DNA of 64,000 nucleotides, taken from contig JAUYTV010000058.1 in NCBI GenBank assembly GCA_030694985.1, positions 1-64,000 on the forward strand. The letters are read 5' to 3'. The position numbers and the translations under genes were made by a program. Within the stretch, counting starts at the first letter, position 1. Each line of letters begins with the position of its first letter. The notes beneath the pieces are model-generated. The model made no database searches and was not told where the DNA came from. It saw only the letters and a list, made by a program, of their open reading frames with translations. This DNA is from Methanoregula sp. (lineage in GTDB: Archaea; Halobacteriota; Methanomicrobia; Methanomicrobiales; Methanospirillaceae). Of the stretch, positions 8,670 to 17,120 are shown piece by piece.

Positions 8670-9383
8670 TTACCAATCTTTCTTCATCGCACCTGCCTTA
8701 AGCTCCCGGGGCATCAGTTCAATTGCATACCGCAGGGCAGTTCGTGGCATCACCGTTTTATTTTTCATTACGTAATCGAACACTTCTTTCTGGTGCATCC
8801 GGCTTGCCTCTTTGAGCAGCCAGCCGTAGCCTTTCTGGACCATGTCATCTTTATCGATCAACAACAGGTCAGCAATTTCTATCGCCTCATTGAGAAACTT
8901 TCCGCGCTTTGCCGGGATGATAAGCGAGACTGCCGCCGCACGCCGCATCCAGCGGTTCTGTGATTGCGTCCAGCATTTCATTTCATCGATATATTCCGGG
9001 TATTGTTCGATGAATGAACCCATGGTATGGTTACAGAATCCGTCGCAGGATGCCCAGTTGGTTATGTATGTGTCAATCCAGTGCCGGAATACCGCGAGGT
9101 CTTCTTGCTCATATCTTCCCGAGAGGGCATGCGCCCAGTTCGAGACAATAAACGACTCCTCTATGTAGCCGGATTGGTACAGCTCTGCACAGAGGGCAAA
9201 GATCTCCGGTTTTGATCGCCCTTTTACAACGTTCCAGTATTTCTTTGCAATTGCGATAACTGTTGCACTCTTCACTCCGTAGCACGTGATTTCCTCTTTG
9301 AAGAACCGCTGTGAGGTCTTCCGGATCTCAGAATTTGCGTGGCTTTCGAGCTCCCGCCGGATATGGGAAATTACCGGGTCCAT
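8670..9383 (-). CDS. AlkD-like DNA alkylation repair protein
   Basis: 237 residues, the typical length for the AlkD family of HEAT-like-repeat DNA glycosylases that remove bulky or cationic alkylated bases. The conserved active-site region is visible as TNWASCDGFCNHTMG near residue 110, with the Trp and Asp spaced as in AlkD. Also typical are RFFKEEITCYGVKS near the N-terminus and RWMRRAAAVSLIIPA in the centre. Many helical repeats make up the remainder. It is transcribed alone. Confidence 0.88.
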   Translation of the reverse strand: MDPVISHIRRELESHANSEIRKTSQRFFKEEITCYGVKSATVIAIAKKYWNVVKGRSKPEIFALCAELYQSGYIEESFIVSNWAHALSGRYEQEDLAVFRHWIDTYITNWASCDGFCNHTMGSFIEQYPEYIDEMKCWTQSQNRWMRRAAAVSLIIPAKRGKFLNEAIEIADLLLIDKDDMVQKGYGWLLKEASRMHQKEVFDYVMKNKTVMPRTALRYAIELMPRELKAGAMKKDW

Positions 9384-9452
9384 GCAGAGAGGTGAGCGGG
9401 TATGAGTGATAAGGGAAACGGCATTCAGGAGGTGAGTACCTGGGAAAATCTG

Positions 9453-9626
9453 TCACTTTTTCAATCCGAGCCGTTTCCGGATCTTCCCCCACAAGGATAA
9501 TGCCGGCAGCTTACAGAATGGGAGCATACCTTTTGTCATGCGATCCGCTTCGCACTCATCGCAGAGCGTATGGCGTTTGCACGTGGTCTTTGGGCAGGGG
9601 CAGTCAAGGCGTATGATGGGGGACAT
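9453..9626 (-). CDS. Small Cys-rich (putative metal-binding) protein, 57 aa
   Basis: A 57-residue frame starting MSPIIRLDCPCPKTTC and ending RLGLKK. It has six cysteines: CPC, then TTC, then LCDEC, and one in PFC. The pattern CPCPK...C...H..C..C...KG.LPFC recurs in small proteins of anaerobes, and I take it for a zinc- or Fe-S-binding knuckle. The start is an ATG at 9624-9626. The C-terminus is strongly basic (GKIRKRLGLKK), which could bind nucleic acid or membrane. It is divergent from the DUF1622 gene and follows the AlkD-like gene on the same strand. Confidence 0.7.
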   Translation of the reverse strand: MSPIIRLDCPCPKTTCKRHTLCDECEADRMTKGMLPFCKLPALSLWGKIRKRLGLKK

Positions 9627-9734
9627 CAGTGATCAATCTGAACCGGGCAGTGGTTTAATGGTTTTGCCAAAAACGGTGCGCATCCCTGTAAAAAAGACCC
9701 CAAGGTTCATGTCGTATCATGATCCTGTCTCTGT

Positions 9735-10067
9735 ATGGATGTGCCAACGGTTTTTTCCATCATCAATATCTGTGCAGAACTTCTCGGCATTGCAGGGGCA
9801 GTCCTGATAATTTTTGGAGGGTTCAGGGCAATTGTCAGAATCCTCCTCCGGGAGTTCTCAAAAACGGCATTTACTTACAACCAGATCCGCAGGGATTTTA
9901 CTGACAAGATCGTCTTCGGGCTTGAATTTCTCATTGCAGCTGACATCCTTGCCACCCTGCTCTCTCCTACTCAGCAGGATCTCATTAACCTTGCAGTAGT
10001 CGTGGTTATCCGGATTATCCTTGGTTATTTCCTCTCAAAAGAAGCAGCGGAATTCAATCTCCAGTAA
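9735..10067 (+). CDS. DUF1622-family membrane protein
   Basis: 110 residues with three hydrophobic helices (ICAELLGIAGAVLIIFGG, LEFLIAADILATLL, LINLAVVVVIRIILGY). The middle part RRDFTDKIVFGLEFLIAADI is the signature of DUF1622, a small inner-membrane family with no assigned reaction. The start at 9735 places the first helix directly after a short MDVPTVFS head. It is followed by a convergent flavodoxin gene. Confidence 0.85.
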   Translation: MDVPTVFSIINICAELLGIAGAVLIIFGGFRAIVRILLREFSKTAFTYNQIRRDFTDKIVFGLEFLIAADILATLLSPTQQDLINLAVVVVIRIILGYFLSKEAAEFNLQ

Positions 10068-10112
10068 CCCCCGAATATTCCGCTTTTAACCCCGCGATGG
10101 TAAAGTAACCGG

Positions 10113-10616
10113 TCAGAGTTTCATTCTCTCCGGCAACTCCTGTGCCCATGTGGTAATCGCGTCCCAGTCCCGGAAATCACCGGCAGGGATCTTTGCCATC
10201 TCTAAAAACTTCCGCATCACAAAGTTTACCATTGCCGGGTCCAGTTTTCCGGCAAACAGGATCGATGATACGGGTGTGACCGGTCCAAGTGATTTTTTTA
10301 AGGCCGCCATTGCCGCCTCCACTGCACCGGGATCCGGGTTCTTTGGCGCAAGCCCGACTACAAATGCTGCAACCGGAAGTTTGAGGAGCAGCTCATGATT
10401 TTTTTCCACAAATTTCCTGACAGCACCATCGACACTTCCCATGTAGAGCGGTCCGCCGATTACGATCGCAGCGTAACCCGTAAGCGTTGAAACCTTTTTG
10501 ATCTCGGTGACATCAACGGCATGTCCTGCTGATACCATTTCCCTGCCAATAACTTGTGCAATTTCGGCAGTTGACCCGCTCCGCGTTGCATAGGCAACAA
10601 GAATTCGTGCACTCAT
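10113..10616 (-). CDS. Flavodoxin / protoporphyrinogen-oxidase-like flavoprotein
   Basis: 167 residues. The N-terminal FMN phosphate-binding loop is clear: ILVAYATRSGSTAEIAQVIG. It is followed by IVIGGPLYMGSVDG, the second flavin-contact region of the long-chain HemG/flavodoxin_5 group. It is a cytoplasmic electron carrier or menaquinone-independent oxidoreductase; the exact partner cannot be told. The gene is single and convergent with the DUF1622 gene. Confidence 0.85.
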   Translation of the reverse strand: MSARILVAYATRSGSTAEIAQVIGREMVSAGHAVDVTEIKKVSTLTGYAAIVIGGPLYMGSVDGAVRKFVEKNHELLLKLPVAAFVVGLAPKNPDPGAVEAAMAALKKSLGPVTPVSSILFAGKLDPAMVNFVMRKFLEMAKIPAGDFRDWDAITTWAQELPERMKL

Positions 10617-10818
10617 GGGAATTTCCTGTAAAAAATATTCGCCCGGCGCCCTATTAAATTCAGTGTGAACCCATTGGTTCAGGTTTTTCGCAAACCCATG
10701 CAGTCATAAAAAAACCGGAGATGAATCAGGATCGGGGTTCTTCTAACCGGTATGCCTCGTTCAAAAGCGAGAGCATTTTATGAAATCCGCACAAATGGTG
10801 TGTTGAAGTGTTTTTACC

Positions 10819-11001
10819 ATGGCCACCGATCCCGTCTGCCTGATGATAGTTGATGAAGAAGATGCGAAACTGACCAGCACCCACAAAGGCGAGAAATATT
10901 ACTTCTGCTGCAACTGGTGCAAGAATAAATTCGATGAGAACCCGAAGCGATATTCGCGTATCTCTAATGATGTCAGTGTAAACTTAAAAGAAGTGAGATA
11001 A
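10819..11001 (+). CDS. YHS-domain protein
   Basis: 60 residues and essentially one YHS domain: DPVCLMIVDEEDA, then HKGEKYYFCCNWCKNKFDENPKRY. The cysteines (C6, and CCNWC) suggest metal or heme-iron binding, as in the YHS segments of copper ATPases and monooxygenases. As a stand-alone domain it may be a small metallochaperone or sensor. It is a single gene preceded by an A/T-rich leader. Confidence 0.85.
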   Translation: MATDPVCLMIVDEEDAKLTSTHKGEKYYFCCNWCKNKFDENPKRYSRISNDVSVNLKEVR

Positions 11002-11165
11002 ACGGAATTGACCGGGCAGAAAAACCCCCCGGCTCTGATAAACGATCTTCTGGACCCGGTGGGAAATGATGCCAGAGAAATACGGGTAGCAGATATCATT
11101 TTTTAAGCCACGCGGGCAGATACAGGTACAATAATTATCAGACCGGAACGATTGAGAATTTTTTT

Positions 11166-11966
11166 ATGAAACCCCAAGACGATCCCTGGCTCAAAAACGC
11201 ACATAAAAATGCAGAAAAACTTGACCGTGAGATCAAAAACCTGTTGTCATTAACCGGTCCGATAAAAGAAAACCTCCCGATCATCACCAAATACCAGGAT
11301 TTCTGGCATAAGGCAAAAAAGATCACTGCGTTATTCAAAGAGCTAAAACCGTTAGCCCAGAGCGACCGGGATCTGCTCTGGAAACAGTTCAATGAGCTCT
11401 GCTGGGAAGTAAAGGAGAAACAAAAATCTGAGTATGGGACGCTGGAATCCCTGTCGCAGGGGCATTTCGATGAGATAATAAAACTTGCAGAACAGGCAAA
11501 GCTCCCCGTTGATGCCCCCGCAATGGAGATCCATGAACTGGTGGAACGAGGGCATGCGCTCAAAAATGCCGGTGACCTGCTCGGCAAATTCAAGCACGAG
11601 ATGATCGCAAAACACAAAAAAACCTGTTTTGTGCAGATCCAGCAGATCCGAAAAACCCACGACGCGGCATGGGAGTCGGTAAAGGCGAAAAAACCCCGGC
11701 AGCAGTCAGAAACAGAGTCCCGTGTCCGGAAGAATCTTGAAGCCAATTATGAGCGTTACCGGAAAGCAGCGATTGCTTTGGAAAATTTCCAGATCGGCAG
11801 GGGCCATATACGCACATTTCTTGTCACCTCTGATGATCCTGAGAAGACCACACAGGCAACCGCCCAACTCGCAGAAACCGAACGGCGGATAAAGGATATT
11901 GAAGAGGGTATCCGGAAACTGGAGAAATGGATTGAGGTTGATGAGGGAATACTGAGAGGAGAGTAA
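11166..11966 (+). CDS. Coiled-coil protein of unknown function
   Basis: 266 residues, mostly charged helix. A Trp-rich middle part (YQDFWHKAKKITALFKEL, RDLLWKQFNELCWEVKEKQK) recalls DUF349-type helical repeats, but I am not sure of it. Two long Glu/Lys/Arg-rich coiled-coil stretches follow, at about 160-200 and at 225 to the end (RRIKDIEEGIRKLEKWIEVD). There is no signal peptide and no membrane helix. It stands alone. A cytoplasmic scaffolding or nucleic-acid-associated role is possible but not shown. Confidence 0.7.
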   Translation: MKPQDDPWLKNAHKNAEKLDREIKNLLSLTGPIKENLPIITKYQDFWHKAKKITALFKELKPLAQSDRDLLWKQFNELCWEVKEKQKSEYGTLESLSQGHFDEIIKLAEQAKLPVDAPAMEIHELVERGHALKNAGDLLGKFKHEMIAKHKKTCFVQIQQIRKTHDAAWESVKAKKPRQQSETESRVRKNLEANYERYRKAAIALENFQIGRGHIRTFLVTSDDPEKTTQATAQLAETERRIKDIEEGIRKLEKWIEVDEGILRGE

Positions 11967-12082
11967 CCGCTTTTTTAGAGCCAGATCGTTTGCAGTCAAA
12001 AGATCCGGCGACTTTTTCCCTTACTGTCCTTTATCATGGTCCATGCCCGTACAATCTTGCATGGCTCTCTCTGTTCAGAGGA

Positions 12083-12895
12083 TCACAAGAGACCGTGGTG
12101 CTTTTCGACACTCCGTTTTTTCATACGGGCCGAATAAACGAATAATGCCAGCTCACCATCCTGAGTGATGCGGTAGAGTTTTTCCTGTTCATTGCCCGGT
12201 TCGCTCTCCTCCCGGATAAGATTCCACCGGATCAGGGTTGATAACAAACGGGAAAAGGCTGCCGGAGTGATCTCCTGCCCGGGGGTCCCAATATCCGCAT
12301 CCCGGACCGGGATCTGCCAGACCTTTGTCTCGTTAAACAGAGTCTCTTTTGGCACCAGCGTACTTGCCCCCTTCCCGTGCTCCCGCCCCCGGAAGAGAAT
12401 GGTTAAGATCACGAGATAGTGCGGATTGGCCGGCAGGTTCTTTGTGGGAAGTGTCGGAACCGGCACTCTTCGCGTGGGGGAACTTCCAAATGCGTAATAG
12501 GAGTCGCCTTCCACCCAGAGCGACATAGAAAACAGGCCAAGTGAGAGACGTTTTGAGCCGGCGGAGATATCAAACGAGTACCGGGCATCAGGATGATCGC
12601 TAAATATCCCCAGCACCGGATCACGAATAGCATCGAATGTGGCCGCATCGATGCAGACCAGTGCACAGGAAATATTCCGTGAGAGGGAGATGGTATTTAC
12701 CGCATCAATTGCGTCCCGGATGGCAACTTTCCACAGTCTTTTCTGGTTATCATCACGGGCCGAGTTGGTATAGACCTCTTTCTCAGCAAAGATGAACGTG
12801 TGGGTGACGGTCCGGAGATCCTTAAGAACTGCAGGATAGGTCTTATGAATACTGTCACCTGCGCTGATGATGTGGATGTGTTCCTGCGGATCCAT
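12083..12895 (-). CDS. CARF-like domain / winged-helix regulator (DUF6293-like)
   Basis: 270 residues from the ATG at 12893-12895. The frame stays open 39 codons further upstream, but that text is not protein-like. The N-terminal half has the Rossmann-like layout of CARF domains: HIHIISAGDSIHKTYPAVL at the start, and RYSFDISAGSKRLSLGLF near residue 130, corresponding to the GxxK loop that binds cyclic oligoadenylate in that family. The C-terminal part (about 180-260) is a winged helix (FSRLLSTLIRWNLIREES). Similar archaeal proteins are CRISPR-linked or free-standing regulators. No CRISPR array or cas gene is seen in the window. The family call is by pattern only. Confidence 0.6.
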   Translation of the reverse strand: MDPQEHIHIISAGDSIHKTYPAVLKDLRTVTHTFIFAEKEVYTNSARDDNQKRLWKVAIRDAIDAVNTISLSRNISCALVCIDAATFDAIRDPVLGIFSDHPDARYSFDISAGSKRLSLGLFSMSLWVEGDSYYAFGSSPTRRVPVPTLPTKNLPANPHYLVILTILFRGREHGKGASTLVPKETLFNETKVWQIPVRDADIGTPGQEITPAAFSRLLSTLIRWNLIREESEPGNEQEKLYRITQDGELALFVYSARMKKRSVEKHHGLL

Positions 12896-12992
12896 GAGTA
12901 TTATCCGGAGTTGGATGATAAATTGTTGTCCAGTATCATGGCACCGCGTTTCCCAAAAAAAATGGATAAGGTAATAAAAAAAGTATCGGTTC

Positions 12993-14408
12993 CTAACCAG
13001 AAATCCCCGCAAGGTGTGCTACTGTGGCAGTGGAAGCCTTGACATACGCAGTGTAATATTTCATGTTCATCTTTTCATGGAGGTCGTCTTGAGAATGATA
13101 ATAGGGATTGAAATCATTATTGCCATCTTCAAGTGCCCAGATGCCGGGATATCCCTGTTCCCAGAATGAGGCCTGGTCGGATAGTTCTTCGCCATCTGAG
13201 AGGATGACCGGATTAATATCACCTGAAAGATCATACTTGCTGACCACATCTGTGAATACGTTTGCTATTTCCATATCCCCTTCATAGCCGGGATTTGACG
13301 GTATGCGTGTGTGGATCTCAGCCACATTGGAATTTTGGTTCCATGAGATCATGTCCATGTTATAGACAGCAACAATGAGCTCATCGTTCTTTGCCGCCTG
13401 CCGGGCGTACGCATCACTTCCTAAAAGACCCTGCTCTTCGCCACTGAAAGCGGCAAATCTAATCGTCCGGTCGAAATCCTGCCTGCTTGTGAGATCGGCG
13501 ATCAGCATGACTGCCGCAACTCCACTGGCATCATCGTCCGCACCCGGAGAGCGACCCGCTGAAGGCTCGGTATCGATGTGTGCAGTGACAAGAACGACTT
13601 CAAGTGGTTTTGTCTTTCCGGTCTTTGTGCCGATCACATTGGTACCGGAATAGTCGTCACTGGTCCATTGGGGATACTCAACAGTGAGATTACGGGCGGC
13701 CAGATAATTTCCGAAATACTGTGTTGCCTTTTTTATTGTTTCACCGGACTCTGTTGCCCTGGAAGTGATTGTAACCTTCTCCCCATCAACCATTATGGGC
13801 TGTTCACCGCTGAGCTCGCCCACGAGACTAGAAAGGGTGTCCTGCCGTACTGCAGAAACCATCCCCCCGATATGGGTATCATATGTAACACCAGACCCCG
13901 TCCGGGATCCCAGTTTGAGCGAGCTCCGTGGGATGAGTCTGAGGGGGGTGTCTGGCAGCCAGTTGAAATCCAGATCGGCACTGGCGATCAGTTTTTTCTG
14001 GCCGGCTGGTGCACGAAGGATCAGGTGTTTGCCATCATCCAGAATAATTGCTGAGCAATAATTCACCGGTACCTTGCAATCTGCATTGTGTTTAAGAGCA
14101 ATGGCATAGCTGATGTCCCGGGTATCTGGATCAATGATGATGTACTTCCGGCCACTTTTATCCAGTTCTGCCGTGGTTGTTTTTGCCAGAACATATTCCT
14201 GCTTGCGTCCATCCATGAGATGAGCATAGATCGGAAGCCCGATGTCAGCAATATTTCCGTAAACCTCGACTTTTGCAAGTACCTGTTGAACGGGGCTGGA
14301 AACGGTGTTTGCACTTGTGGACTGGCTCGTCTGACCGGTGGGCTGTGTACAACCGGTCACGAGAAGAAAGATGATCAGGATGGAAATAAGTACGAGTATC
14401 TTTTTCAT
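12993..14408 (-). CDS. M28-family aminopeptidase, lipoprotein
   Basis: 471 residues from the ATG at 14406-14408 (MKKILVLISILIIFLLVTGC), preferred over an upstream ATG because the signal peptide then begins properly. LVTGC is a lipobox, so the protein is probably anchored outside the cell. The C-terminal half is an M28 di-zinc peptidase: VTAHIDTEPSAG with the first His, SPGADDDASGVAAV with the bridging Asp, AFSGEEQGLLGSDAYA with the general base Glu, and a final His in PYYHSQDDLHEKMN. The N-terminal part (about 40-190) resembles a PA-like insert region. It probably trims extracellular peptides. Confidence 0.88.
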   Translation of the reverse strand: MKKILVLISILIIFLLVTGCTQPTGQTSQSTSANTVSSPVQQVLAKVEVYGNIADIGLPIYAHLMDGRKQEYVLAKTTTAELDKSGRKYIIIDPDTRDISYAIALKHNADCKVPVNYCSAIILDDGKHLILRAPAGQKKLIASADLDFNWLPDTPLRLIPRSSLKLGSRTGSGVTYDTHIGGMVSAVRQDTLSSLVGELSGEQPIMVDGEKVTITSRATESGETIKKATQYFGNYLAARNLTVEYPQWTSDDYSGTNVIGTKTGKTKPLEVVLVTAHIDTEPSAGRSPGADDDASGVAAVMLIADLTSRQDFDRTIRFAAFSGEEQGLLGSDAYARQAAKNDELIVAVYNMDMISWNQNSNVAEIHTRIPSNPGYEGDMEIANVFTDVVSKYDLSGDINPVILSDGEELSDQASFWEQGYPGIWALEDGNNDFNPYYHSQDDLHEKMNMKYYTAYVKASTATVAHLAGISG

Positions 14409-14612
14409 TGATCTCTCTTCGTAATACAGCATTATGTATCTTGTCAGAAGAGGGCATAAAAAAGCCCGAACCCTATGGCACTGTGCCTGAAAGATTGTTT
14501 ACCCGGCACTGGTCATAATCAAAGCCGCATATTGTGCGCGACCTCTAAAAAACGTGTGGGTGTTACGTTGTAAAATTCCCTTGGAGGGACCATAAACTAA
14601 AAAAGATTTTTT

Positions 14613-16655
14613 TTAAATGAACAGCGGCGCAAGCACGAGCGAGAGCGTGGCGAGCAGCTTGATGAGCACGTGGAGTGACGGGCCGGCAGTATCCTTGCAC
14701 GGGTCTCCGAGCGTGTCACCGATAACGGCTGCCTTGTGGGCAATGCTGCCTTTACCGCCATGAGCACCGGATTCGATATATTTCTTGGCATTATCCCAGG
14801 CACCGCCACCATTGTTGAGGATCAGTGCCAACAGGATACCGGTGATCGTGCCGACCATCAGGAAGCCTGCAAGGGCTTCGTATTTCATGGTCACACCGAT
14901 GAAGATGGGAAACGCGATTGCAATTGCGCCGGGCAGCACCATGTTCTTGAGTGCGCCAAGTGTGGTGATGTCGATCACACGGGCGTAGTCAGGTTTCTTG
15001 GTTCCTGCCATGATACCCGGGTCTTTGAACTGGATGCGGACCTCCTCGATCACGCACTGTGCGGTCTTGGAGACTGCACGGATTGCAAGACCTGCAAAGA
15101 CAAAGATGAGCATTGCGCCGAGCAGTGCACCGACAAATACCGGGACCGATGCAATGTTGACGATCTCAAAGGGTTTGCCGATAAGGTGGCTGATGTCTAC
15201 CATGTAGGCATTGAAGAGCAGGAAAACTGCGAGTGCAGCGCTGCCGATTGCGTATCCTTTGGTGAGCGCCTTTGTGGTGTTGCCTGCTGAGTCAAGCCGG
15301 TCCATCCGCTTGCGGACCGATTCAGGAGCCTGGCTCATCTCAACAATACCTCCGGCATTATCAGCAATGGGGCCAAAGGAGTCCATGGCAAGCACATAGG
15401 CACAGACCATCAGCATACCTATGGTTGCAGCAGCAGTTCCAAAGAGACCGCCGAACGGGAAGCCGCTCTGGGAACCGAGCCAGTAGGAGAGGAGCAAGGA
15501 TGCACCGATCATGATTGCCGGGACTGCAGTGGTTTCAAGGGCAACCGAGAAACCGGTAATGATGTTAGTTGCCGGTCCGGTTTCCGATGCATCGGCGATT
15601 TCCTGCACAGGCCGGTAGTGGTGGTCGGTGTAATACATGGTCACTCTGAGGAAGAGGACGGATAACACAATGCCCACAAGGCCTGCGTAGAAGAACCAGA
15701 TGCTCCCGAGCAGCCACATCGTGCCGATATAGAAGAACACCGCTGAGACGATTGCTGTGATGTAGTAACCAAGGTTCATGGCAACCATCGGGTCAGCGTC
15801 ATCCTTTCCGCGAACGCATAGAATACCGATCATGCTGGCGAGCAGACCAAAAGCGCACATAACGAGCGGGAAGAGAATGCCTGCTGCACCAAAGACCGGG
15901 AAGAGAGCGATACCGAGGATCATCGCTCCGATGTTCTCGGCAGCAGTGGATTCGAACAGGTCAGCACCACGGCCGGCACAGTCCCCGACATTGTCGCCGA
16001 CAAGATCCGCGATGGTCGCAGGGTTCCGGACATCATCCTCAGGAATGCCGGCTTCAACTTTGCCGACAAGATCTGCACCGACATCTGCGGCTTTTGTGTA
16101 GATACCGCCACCGAGCTGGGCAAAGAGGGCGACAAACGAGGCACCAAATGCAAACCCGATGATGATGAAGGGGGTGGTTAACGGGTTTGCACCAAGTGCA
16201 ATATAGGTAAGCGAGACCCCGAGCAGTGACATCGCCGTGATGATAAGACCGGAGACTGCTCCGCCACGGAACGATATGTCAAGTGCCTTTCCCGAACTGG
16301 TCTGGGCTGCGGCTGCCGTGCGGATGTTAGTCCTTACGGCAACAGACATGCCAATGACACCGGCGAGCGCACTGCAGAACGCACCTACGATGAACGCAAG
16401 TGCCGTATAGGTGGCAAGACCCTGTTGCCCTGTGAAGTAGTACACTCCAAAGATGACAACGGCAAACACGATCGCCAGGATGGCGATGGTCGAGTACTGT
16501 CGTTTGATGAATGCTTCCGCACCCACCTTGATCGCATCGGATACCTCACGCATCTTTACTGTGCCCACATCATTTGAGAGGACGTTCCGCGCAAGTATTA
16601 CCGCGAGGATCAGTGCGAGAATACTTATTCCAATTATGAACTCAAGTTCGTACAT
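14613..16655 (-). CDS. hppA: Membrane-bound H+-translocating pyrophosphatase
   Basis: 680 residues with about 16 membrane helices. It couples pyrophosphate hydrolysis to ion pumping. Signature segments are DVGADLVGKVEAGIPEDD with the Mg-PPi ligands, GDNVGDCAGRGADLFES, and DNAGGIVEMS. At the position that separates the subfamilies it reads GNTTKA: Lys marks the K+-independent H+-pumping type, while K+-dependent enzymes have Ala. The start is supported by AGGGAGG about 8 bases upstream. Downstream of the stop, the minus strand is T-rich (terminator-like). It is divergent from the ech operon, so both PPi and reduced ferredoxin energy are handled here. Confidence 0.96.
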   Translation of the reverse strand: MYELEFIIGISILALILAVILARNVLSNDVGTVKMREVSDAIKVGAEAFIKRQYSTIAILAIVFAVVIFGVYYFTGQQGLATYTALAFIVGAFCSALAGVIGMSVAVRTNIRTAAAAQTSSGKALDISFRGGAVSGLIITAMSLLGVSLTYIALGANPLTTPFIIIGFAFGASFVALFAQLGGGIYTKAADVGADLVGKVEAGIPEDDVRNPATIADLVGDNVGDCAGRGADLFESTAAENIGAMILGIALFPVFGAAGILFPLVMCAFGLLASMIGILCVRGKDDADPMVAMNLGYYITAIVSAVFFYIGTMWLLGSIWFFYAGLVGIVLSVLFLRVTMYYTDHHYRPVQEIADASETGPATNIITGFSVALETTAVPAIMIGASLLLSYWLGSQSGFPFGGLFGTAAATIGMLMVCAYVLAMDSFGPIADNAGGIVEMSQAPESVRKRMDRLDSAGNTTKALTKGYAIGSAALAVFLLFNAYMVDISHLIGKPFEIVNIASVPVFVGALLGAMLIFVFAGLAIRAVSKTAQCVIEEVRIQFKDPGIMAGTKKPDYARVIDITTLGALKNMVLPGAIAIAFPIFIGVTMKYEALAGFLMVGTITGILLALILNNGGGAWDNAKKYIESGAHGGKGSIAHKAAVIGDTLGDPCKDTAGPSLHVLIKLLATLSLVLAPLFI

Positions 16656-17120
16656 TCCTTGACCTCCCTGCTATTGTATGAATCACCTCCATTAAACCCA
16701 CGAATGCGCTGTACCGCACAGCAAATGCAGACGGATTTTTAGAGGCCCCACACAACATCAGGTATGATAAACTGGTATCAGCAGTAACCTGCTCTTTTTG
16801 GAACCAAAGGATGGCGCAACGGTTCCCGGGATATTCCCGTTTTTTCCACAACCCATCCTAAGAGATTATTAGTGCTTTTCCATGACATTAAACTTTTATC
16901 ATTAATCCGGCACTGCACCACACGGTACTACAACTCAAAGAAAAAGATACACATGTTTTTCCGGATTTTTTTGCCAGTTTTTCGGGTTTCCTCAGATTTC
17001 AAGGTGTTTTTTTTGGAATTTTCAGAGATTTATACGTGAATTCTGGTATGATGCCAGCCATGTGCAATTCACTATGATTAATAATGATAGATTCTCATAT
17101 TCATGGAGGGAGGGTATCTG
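16656..17120. other. Divergent promoter region between hppA and the ech operon
   Basis: About 460 bases, strongly A/T-rich toward the ech side. A TATA-like ATTTATACG at 17028-17036 would give a transcript starting near 17055-17060, about 60 bases before the echA start. On the hppA side, a G/A-rich ribosome site directly precedes the gene. No open frame of note is present, and I see no clear inverted repeat. Confidence 0.4.
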
